From contig CM022374.1 of NCBI GenBank assembly GCA_011800155.1, forward strand, positions 558,001 to 622,000: 64,000 nucleotides of DNA, written 5' to 3'. How positions within the stretch are numbered: the stretch's first letter is position 1; each line of letters begins with the position of its first letter. Below the pieces are notes generated by a model. The model did not search any database, was not told where the DNA came from, and saw only the letters and a program-made list of their open reading frames with translations. A program made the translations under genes and the position numbers. This document shows positions 57,322 to 64,000 of the stretch, one piece after another. Source of the stretch: Flammulina velutipes (lineage: Eukaryota > Basidiomycota > Agaricomycetes > Agaricales > Physalacriaceae).

Positions 57322-59574
57322 GGAGATATGCTCGAGTTTTACTTGTTCCCAGATGTGCGAGAACAGAATGACCTTCCGCGATGATAAGCTCTCGTAGGGA
57401 GCGTCCGTCAATAGTGACACGATCTGGAATGCACAAAAGCTCTTGTTCATTCTCTCTGAGGTACAGCAGACCGTCCCGGAATGTGAAGTTCTTGTGAGCT
57501 TTAGGTGACTCAATGATCTTGCTGAAAGCTGGATCCTTTTTCAAGTTTAAACGAATCACATCCAATAGATTGACTCCAAGTATGCGTTCGTTTAGCAAAC
57601 TCAAGAGTGACACGTCGCGTGAGGACGCGCCCAAGGTCACTGGATCAGTGGCTGTACGTTGGGCGCTTATTCCGGCACTTGCCGGCATGCCTTTGTCTTT
57701 TACCAGCACATCGTGCTGGTCGTTCTCCAAACGCGAGCTTCCAGCTTGCGCGTTGTTACTGCTCTGAGCATCGTTCTGGATCATTTCACTGGTGTGCTCG
57801 CCCTCCAGCGCGGCAGCAGGGCCGTGCTTCAATATCTGGACGAACGGGACCGACGACGCGGATGGGCTGCTTAGCCATGCACTTAATCCACGCAGAGACA
57901 GGTTCTCTAGGAGTTTTGGCACCCTTTTGGTGCGTCACTGGACTCACATTAGATGAAGACTGACCATTACTAGGCTCAACGACAACTTTATTAGTCAAAC
58001 GAGTGCTCGTTCGCGTTGCGACGGCATTGGCCTCAAGCCCAACCAACAATGGTGCCATTAATCCCTCTGGGGAGCTCATAACCACAGGAGGGGGGCAGTT
58101 CTCGTCAAACTGGACAAATTCAGACGACGCACGTAATGTCCCGGGGGAGTCGTTGGCGTATAGGCGGGACAAAGCATCACTCAAGATGTTCTCCACTCCC
58201 GGTACGTGGATTATTTCGAAATCGAATTCTGCTAACTGCTCTAGCCAGCGCGCGCGACGACCTTGAAGAGTCGGTTGGGTAAAGAGATGCACCAAAGTCT
58301 TATGGTCCGTATACCAACAAAATCGTGCACCCTGCAAGAGGTCGTGGTGACGCAAGATCGTCTCAAGACCGCCCAACATCTCCTGGTCGTGGACTGGATA
58401 ATTTTGCTGCGCGGCAGACATCTTTGCGCTGTAAAATGCGGCAACCTTGGCTGTTCGCCAATCTTCCCCTTGGCTAATTACTCCCGCTACACCAGTATGA
58501 CTTGCATCAGTAACGACATTGATTGGAGGTGCATTTGCGCCATACGTTAAAGGTACGCGGCTATGGCTGCGAAACCGATGAACGTATTGTTTAACCTCTT
58601 CAAAGGCACATTGATGGGTATCCCGCCAATGGAAAACTGTCGTTGACCCCGTCAGTTCGTGGAGAACTCCCATAGGTATGCGTACTCCACCAATATCATC
58701 TGCAAGATAACTGACAGAGCCCAGAAACCCCCGGAGCATCTCCTTCGTCGTTGGCGTCTTCCACTTTAGGACATCGTCGACCTTGACGGGATCCATACGA
58801 ATGCCATTACGGTCAACAATGTGCCCCAGAAGATGCACTTCGTTTACAAGAAACTTGCATTTCTTCTCGCTCAGGTAAAGTTTCTCCTTTCCTAAGGTAT
58901 CGAAGATAATCTGACAGAACCGAACATGGTCCTCTAGTGTATCTGAGTAGACGATAATATCGTCTAAGTAGACATCCATAAAAACGCCTATGTACACTCC
59001 GAAAAGAGCGTTGACTAATGATTGCGCGGTAGCAACCGCGTTCTTGTCCCCTTGTAGCATAATCAAACTTTTCATGTTACCGTCTGGAGATCCAACGATG
59101 TTTCTGTCAGTGTGCTCATCAACCACACGTATCTGGTCATAGTAAGCCTGCATATCCATGATACTGACAAATTTATGCTTTGAGACTCGACGAAGGATAC
59201 CCTCGATAGACGGCAGAGGTGCTGTCATCGTTAAAGTGTTCTTATTGCGCTCACGCAAATCAAACAAGGTACGTAGTTCTGGTTGATCCTTTGGTTTATG
59301 AGGCTTATACACACACAGCATAGGAATAGCATTCCGAGCAGTCGTCATAGCCCAACGACCACTCTTCAAATAGTCAATGCGTTGCTTGACCCACTGAGGA
59401 CGAAGCGGCTCGGGGCAACTGGAAGGACGCCACCGATACTGTTTCGTCTCATCGATGAGTGGGATCTCGTGGTTAACAACATGAAAAGGAGGTAACGGCT
59501 GCTCAGACGCTTTGACGAACAAAGGCGCAGCCATCTTTCGGAGATGATCTCGGACCTTCTCAAGCTCGTTCTCA
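57322..59574 (-). pseudogene. Ty3/gypsy reverse transcriptase, RNase H and integrase N-terminus
   Basis: One frame runs from 59574 to 57786. Reverse transcriptase has the catalytic D-V-Y-L-D-D-I-I-V-Y-S near 58970. RNase H follows, with V-V-T-D-A-S-H-T-G-V-A-G, W-Y-T-D-H-K-T-L and I-L-S-D-A-L-S-R-L. The frame then shifts at about 57860-57900 into a second one that carries the integrase N-terminal zinc-binding part (H-S-V-L-A-H-L-G-T-S-K-T-R) down to the border with MITE 4. The reverse transcriptase motif itself is intact. The upstream border is MITE 5. Confidence 0.9.
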
Positions 59575-60001
59575 TAGGGTTTCAAGGTCAAGTCAAAGTG
59601 ACTGTGAATGACCATTAACTTAGCTTGACTTGACTGCAGTTAAGGGTTTCGGTCAAGGTTTGGTCAAGGGTTAAGGGCAGTCAAGGTCACAGGTCAAGGC
59701 TAATCTTGAGAAATCTTTGACTGGTCCCTGTTGGTCAATGATTTTAATCAAGGTTAAATACTAAACCTATATGAAATAGCCTAATACATGATAATAATAG
59801 TAGTTTATCAGTTATTGACTGGTCATGACTCTTAACTTGACTGCAATTGACTGAATTTTAACTTGACTGATATAAATCGGTCAAGAATTTTGACCGGTTA
59901 AAGTTAAGGTCAAGAGAAATCAAGGATTTTTCTTAACTGGTTAAGGTCAGGTCAAGGGAAATTTAGTGAATAACCTGACTTGACTTGACTTTAAAACCCT
60001 A
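59575..60001 (+). mobile_element. MITE 5 (427-bp family), hAT-like
   Basis: Same ends, orientation and length as MITE 1, with few base differences. The 8-bp duplication CGTTCTCA is perfect (59567-59574 and 60002-60009). It separates gypsy protease from reverse transcriptase. Confidence 0.95.
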
Positions 60002-60708
60002 CGTTCTCAGCAATATCCACGGCATGCGCATCAATCTTGCTAACATTCACACCTTCAATAGGTACCGAAATGTTGCATCCAATTATCAGGTGAGCGTCGT
60101 TTAAACCGAACGAGACCTTGTGCTGATAAAGGAAAGGAGTTCCCAGTATAACATCGTAATTGGATAGATTAGCAACGTCGAAGTAACGCCGTTCGCGTAT
60201 CCCCTGATACTCAATCGTAGGCTGGGTTCCAAAGTTGATCTTCGACTTTGAACCTTGTACCGCAAGGTGAAGTTCAATTGGCTTTGCCAATTCTGTCGTC
60301 TTCAGCTTTAACTGATCAACAATTTTCGTAGACACAAAATCACTTAAAGACCCGGAATTGACGAGAGCCGTACACGGCTTTCCCTCAATGAGAATCTCAA
60401 TAACGAGTGGATGCGGGACCTTGCGAGTAAAATCTCGTGCAGAACCCGCGTTGCGTTCAACGCGATCGACGTGTCCACAGTAGAGACACGATGATATATT
60501 GGTGGTTCGTTGAGGTTCGTTGAACCAAGCTTTCAAGGACCATGGACTTGACCAAAAGTTCCATTCTAGGTCTGTCTTATGGAATACCTCGATATGTTTG
60601 ACGTACCAAGCGCGTAGACGAAACATCGAGTGACGAAATAGCTTGCGAGGTAAAAGGACACGATGCCCGAAGAGCAAATCCTGGATAACGAGTCCCCATT
60701 CCCCTGAG
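60002..60708 (-). pseudogene. Ty3/gypsy protease region
   Basis: The minus strand encodes a retropepsin-like domain: E-G-K-P-C-T-A-L-V-N-S-G-S-L-S-D-F, then Y-F-D-V-A-N-L-S-N-Y-D-V-I-L-G-T-P-F. The catalytic Asp-Ser/Thr-Gly is replaced by Asn-Ser-Gly, so the protease should be inactive. Gag and the 5' LTR are absent; the sequence switches to repeat D at about 60709. Confidence 0.75.
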
Positions 60709-61747
60709 GATAACAAGATCTCTGAGAAATCTGAGTCAAATTAGTATTTTGGCTATAACTTGGGGTGCGTGTCTGCAATTCCCACGATTACATAAGTGTT
60801 TTGTAGCCCTAATTGTACGCTTTCTGACAGTATATAATACTTTTACCTTCTAGTCAAGTATAGTAGTGCTATTGCTTGAACACAAGAAACAGAGAATTGA
60901 TTGAATGGCTTATCGCCGGAGCTACACCCCTTATTTTCCCATGGTGATAGGCTCGTCTTGTAGCTCTAATTAAACACTTTCCAACCATATATAGGTCTGC
61001 TACCTTCTATGCAAGTCCCAGAGAGTTATTGATTGAACAGTGATAAATTCAGAATCAAGAATTGATCAAGTCCAACAGGCAGGCAATTTAGGTCCGGACC
61101 TCCGGACCCAAACCATATGCCCTAGTCATGTGACTTCATGTTGGTATTTAAACCAGAGCTGAGCTCTGATCACATTATTCCTCTCTTGACCTCCTTCCTC
61201 TATGTTCCCTCTTTAAATCTTCAAGTCTTGAATGTTCTCTTGGTATGTGGACTTGCTTCTTCTTTTCTTATGATTGCTAATCATTGTCTCTTCTTCAAAG
61301 GTGTTTACTCTTGATTGTGTGTACTCTTCTGGTATCTTTCTTGCTCTTTGATTTGCATTCTTGACTGATCTGCTCTTTCTTTTAGACATTTCTCTTAACC
61401 ATAATTAGCTTGATACTTTATATAATATATTATACTTGTCTCTGATAAATAAACTGAATTTTCAAAATCAATTTCTGTCTAAATTATGACTGTTTCAATC
61501 TCTGAAAAGCTATTCCAAGTATATTTAGAGCTATCTAAAGCTACTTGAAGTAAAGTTAAAGCTATCTGAAGTATAGTAAAGTGCACTCAAAGCTATTATA
61601 GACATCTTTAAAGCATCTATAAGCAAATGACAATTTGAACCTTGTCTTTAGCAGCTCCAATGTCTTTCGCTGCTTTATAGCTTAGAACTGCTCATGTAGA
61701 CTACAAGTTTCTATAACTATCTTTAAGCTGAACAGTTATTTCCTGAT
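60709..61747 (+). mobile_element. ATCWGGAAAGG-end repeat, copy D (5' truncated)
   Basis: It begins inside the family (GATAACAAG, as in copy A near 45365), carries the shared core at about 60710-61310 and ends ATTTCCTGAT. The left end is missing. It abuts the gypsy protease on one side and the DIRS inverted repeat on the other. Confidence 0.65.
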
Positions 61748-61749
61748 GA

Positions 61750-61934
61750 CTATAGCCACTCTGTTTTTTGCTCTTCCACTCTCCTCTTTCCTCTTCTTAT
61801 TTATACAATGGCCTTTCTATTTATCTGTTAGTTATCTCAACTGTTTGTATAGCTGTTCTCGATCCACAATTCTATGGGGGGCTTTGGCCTCAGTTTTGGC
61901 CTACACCTAGCTCTTGTGATCTTAAGCAGAGGTC
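61750..61934 (-). repeat. DIRS-like inverted repeat, left arm
   Basis: These 185 bp are the reverse complement of 62220-62404, with a 285-bp spacer between the arms. The inner 88 bp occur a third time at 63353-63440. Such inverted repeats with partial internal copies fit the termini of DIRS-like elements. Confidence 0.75.
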
Positions 61935-62219
61935 AATGTATTATGTGTCTTCTAGCAGTTCAGTTCTTTGCAGTTAAGGTTTAGTTCAGTTGAGCAGTTC
62001 AAAACAGCTTAATCAATCTCATCTTAAAACTCTACTTGAGTTAACATAAGAGAATAAGGTCTTTTTAGATGCTGCTGCTCCCAGTTTTTGTTGGGTGTTG
62101 GAATGAGCAGAATGCCAGGTGCGGGACAGATTGAAATCATGAAACCTAGCAAGTCCCGGGACAGTACTCGCCATTGTGCATTTATGGGCCGATGAATCGA
62201 CATGTTAGTACATGTTGGG
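61935..62219. other. Spacer between inverted repeats
   Basis: This 285-bp stretch is present once and shows no coding capacity or recognisable motif. Confidence 0.4.
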
Positions 62220-62404
62220 GACCTCTGCTTAAGGTCACAACAGCCGGGTGTAGGCCAAAACCGGGGCCGAAGCCCCCCATAGAATTGCGGATCGAGAACG
62301 GCTATACAAACAGTTGAGATAACTAACAGATAAATAGAAAGGCCATTGTATAAATAAGAAGAGGGAAGAGGAGGGTGGGAGAGCGAAAAACAGAGTGGCT
62401 ATAG
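62220..62404 (+). repeat. DIRS-like inverted repeat, right arm
   Basis: Partner of 61750-61934. It begins GACCTCTGCTTAAGGTC and runs into the DIRS non-coding block copy 2. Confidence 0.75.
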
Positions 62405-63354
62405 CACCCAATACAGGTAAGTAAATGATGCTCAAGAGCGAAGCTCTGTTGCATACCTATAGCACCCAATACAGACACAAGAAAAGCGAAGCTTTTCAAA
62501 GGCAAGAGAAGCGAACTGTGTGGACACAGTAATAAGCATCAGTTTGCGAGGCAAACTGGTAGACATACCAGACAACAGTGAATAGAACACTAGAGCGAAG
62601 CTCTGTGGACAACAAAGGCAAGTTCACTGCAAACTGGGGCTGTCAGATCGAGCTAGGATCCAACAAGCAGACTGTGCACTCACCTCAATGCACAAGTGCG
62701 GAGCACAAAGGGCAGAAAGGGTGAGCACACAGCAGACTATTGACTACATGCCTTGGAGCGTCCCCTGGCTGCCACTGCGGACGCAACTGCGCCATGTGCA
62801 AGCCAAGGGCCAAGTGCATCTATCAAGATCTAGAATGGGGCCTAGGAGCAAAAGTGGAGCAAAGGCACAATCCCGACTCGGGATTGCGTGCTGCGCAGTC
62901 GCTTTAGGCGCGCCAAGATGCGGATATGTATCCGGCTTATGAATGTGCAATGACCGAACGGATAGCTGTAGATCCGGGGCCAGGAACAGGCCGAGAAACC
63001 CGAGTGCTCAACTCCGTGAGAGCAGACTTTGCGTTCTAGCGAATGCAGAAGTGGTCGCAGCGACTAGGGAAAAGTGGTGTCGAGTAGCGCGTTAAATGAC
63101 CGTTCGAATGGTATATAGCACGATAGGGTCGCCGGCGAGCAAAGTAGTGAAAATAGCGAAAACATCGAAAGTGCTCAACTTTTTGAGAGCAGACTTTGCT
63201 TGTTTGCAAGATAGAGAGTGAAGCTATGACCGTGGGCCAAGTGGTATATGGTAGGGGACATAGCGAAGGAGGTAGGAGTGCGGTTACGGAACCGAGAGTC
63301 GAGGCAGAGGCCTCTGAAAAGCCTCCTTACCCTCGGAACCCGCCTTTACTTCGA
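62381..63354 (-). repeat. DIRS-like non-coding block, copy 2
   Basis: About 974 bp, nearly identical to 50398-51992 without MITE 3. The same GAA/GAG-loop hairpins are present (about 62438, 62482, 62540 and 62592). It holds the empty target site of MITE 3. Confidence 0.8.
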
Positions 63355-63440
63355 CCTCTGCTTAAGGTCACAAGAGCTGGGTGTAGGCCAAAACCGGGGC
63401 CGAAGCCCCCCATAGAATTGCGGATCGAGAACGGCTATAG
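63353..63440 (+). repeat. DIRS-like internal copy of the inverted repeat
   Basis: These 88 bp match the start of the right arm (62220-62307), from GACCTCTGCTTAAGG to GAACGGCTATAG, and lie just beyond the recombinase stop codon. Confidence 0.75.
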
Positions 63441-63522
63441 GTGTATGATATGATGTGGGTGGGAGATGGTGGTGGTGAAAGAAATGTGAACGAGACGCAA
63501 GGAGAGTAGGAAAAAGGATGAT

Positions 63523-64000
63523 TTAATTGCGACCAGCTAGCTCTTGAGCAGCGCGTACAGCAGGATTATCACGAATGTAGATAGTCCAAGCGGATGATGA
63601 CCACCGCCCTAGTGCCTGCATCACCGCTTCAGAAACACCAAGTCCGGCATAGAAAGTGGCACCACCAGCACGGACTGAGTGAAGTCCATACTCCTTGCCA
63701 ACCACAGTGAAGAACCTGGACTCAAACCAAGAACGAGTTGGAATAGAACCATCTTCACAGATAAAGAGCGCAGCTCTCGCACCATGGAGACGATCCCTAC
63801 GCTTCACGAAGCGCCTAAGCAGCTCTGAAGGGTTGGCAATGTCCTGATCTGTGAAAAGAATGGCGGAGCCATGATAGAACGGGTCGCTTTTGTGATAAGG
63901 AAGTGTGTAGCCAGCTTCGCCTTTGGAGAAATGGAGAGAAGCTCGTTTGATGATCTTTCTCCAATCGCGAAGTGAGTGCTGGTTGGGCTGAGTGAGCTCA
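63523..64000 (-). CDS. DIRS-like tyrosine recombinase, C-terminal part
   Basis: The frame is open from the right edge of the window to a stop at 63523-63525. The catalytic C-terminal part of a tyrosine recombinase is visible: G-L-H-S-V-R-A-G-G-A-T holds the H-x-x-R pair, followed by L-G-R-W-S-S-S-A-W-T-I-Y-I-R with the likely nucleophilic Tyr. DIRS-like retrotransposons use this enzyme in place of a DDE integrase to insert circular DNA. The N-terminal part and the reverse transcriptase would lie to the right of the window. No lesion is visible in the part present. Confidence 0.85.
   Translation of the reverse strand, partial: ELTQPNQHSLRDWRKIIKRASLHFSKGEAGYTLPYHKSDPFYHGSAILFTDQDIANPSELLRRFVKRRDRLHGARAALFICEDGSIPTRSWFESRFFTVVGKEYGLHSVRAGGATFYAGLGVSEAVMQALGRWSSSAWTIYIRDNPAVRAAQELAGRN

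Noticed and set aside
50707..62942. Paired 84-codon frames (50707-50961 and 62688-62942)
   Set aside because: They lie in the near-identical DIRS non-coding block; no domain, and the opposite strand is equally open.
42700..64000. CRISPR-like or telomeric arrays
   Set aside because: No regularly spaced short direct repeats are present. The TAGGGTTT words are ends of MITEs, not tandem telomere repeats.

Overview
This window looks like the genome of a mushroom-forming basidiomycete (Agaricomycetes). Genes have many introns of about 45-55 nt, F-box/LRR genes of the basidiomycete type are expanded, and the repeats include DIRS-like, Ty3/gypsy and PIF/Harbinger elements. Exon models were read by hand from splice sites, reading frame and family conservation; none is supported by transcripts.

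Layout. Positions 1-42,700 are ordinary gene space. They hold a retroelement-like gag fragment, a 150-residue-class orphan gene and an F-box gene on the left. Next come RPN7 (proteasome lid), ARB1 (ABCF ATPase), an NRG1-type zinc-finger repressor, a large Ser/Pro-rich protein and TRR1 (thioredoxin reductase). Two more F-box genes, a second copy of the orphan gene and a fourth F-box-type gene follow. The remaining genes are a coiled-coil orphan, a WHI2-like BTB protein, a 10-exon Ser/Pro-rich orphan, RPN8, VPS34, a broken RPN8 duplicate and a short-chain dehydrogenase. F-box gene 1 plus orphan copy 1 (563-2984) and F-box gene 2 plus orphan copy 2 (21136-26049) form an inverted duplication around the RPN7-TRR1 block. 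F-box genes 1-3 share one architecture: a 7-nt first exon, a CxxC N-terminus and a 35-nt last exon.

From 42,700 to the right edge the sequence becomes AT-rich and is almost wholly a nest of transposable elements. A PIF/Harbinger transposase is split by a 427-bp MITE and by a hAT-like element, which itself carries a 602-bp MITE and a 1.44-kb repeat. A DIRS-like retrotransposon provides an ORF1 (48944-50356), a repeated non-coding block, inverted repeats and a tyrosine recombinase running off the right edge. A minus-strand Ty3/gypsy element (52744-60708) is cut by two MITEs and a 1.48-kb repeat. All five MITEs and the hAT-like element carry perfect 8-bp target-site duplications. One MITE has its empty site preserved in the second DIRS copy.

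Functionally the gene space is housekeeping: proteasome lid (RPN7, RPN8), putative SCF substrate receptors (F-box genes), ribosome biogenesis (ARB1), redox (TRR1), PI3P signalling (VPS34) and stress or nutrient control (NRG1-like, WHI2-like). There is no operon logic. The interest lies in the duplication structure, unusual introns and the layered repeats.
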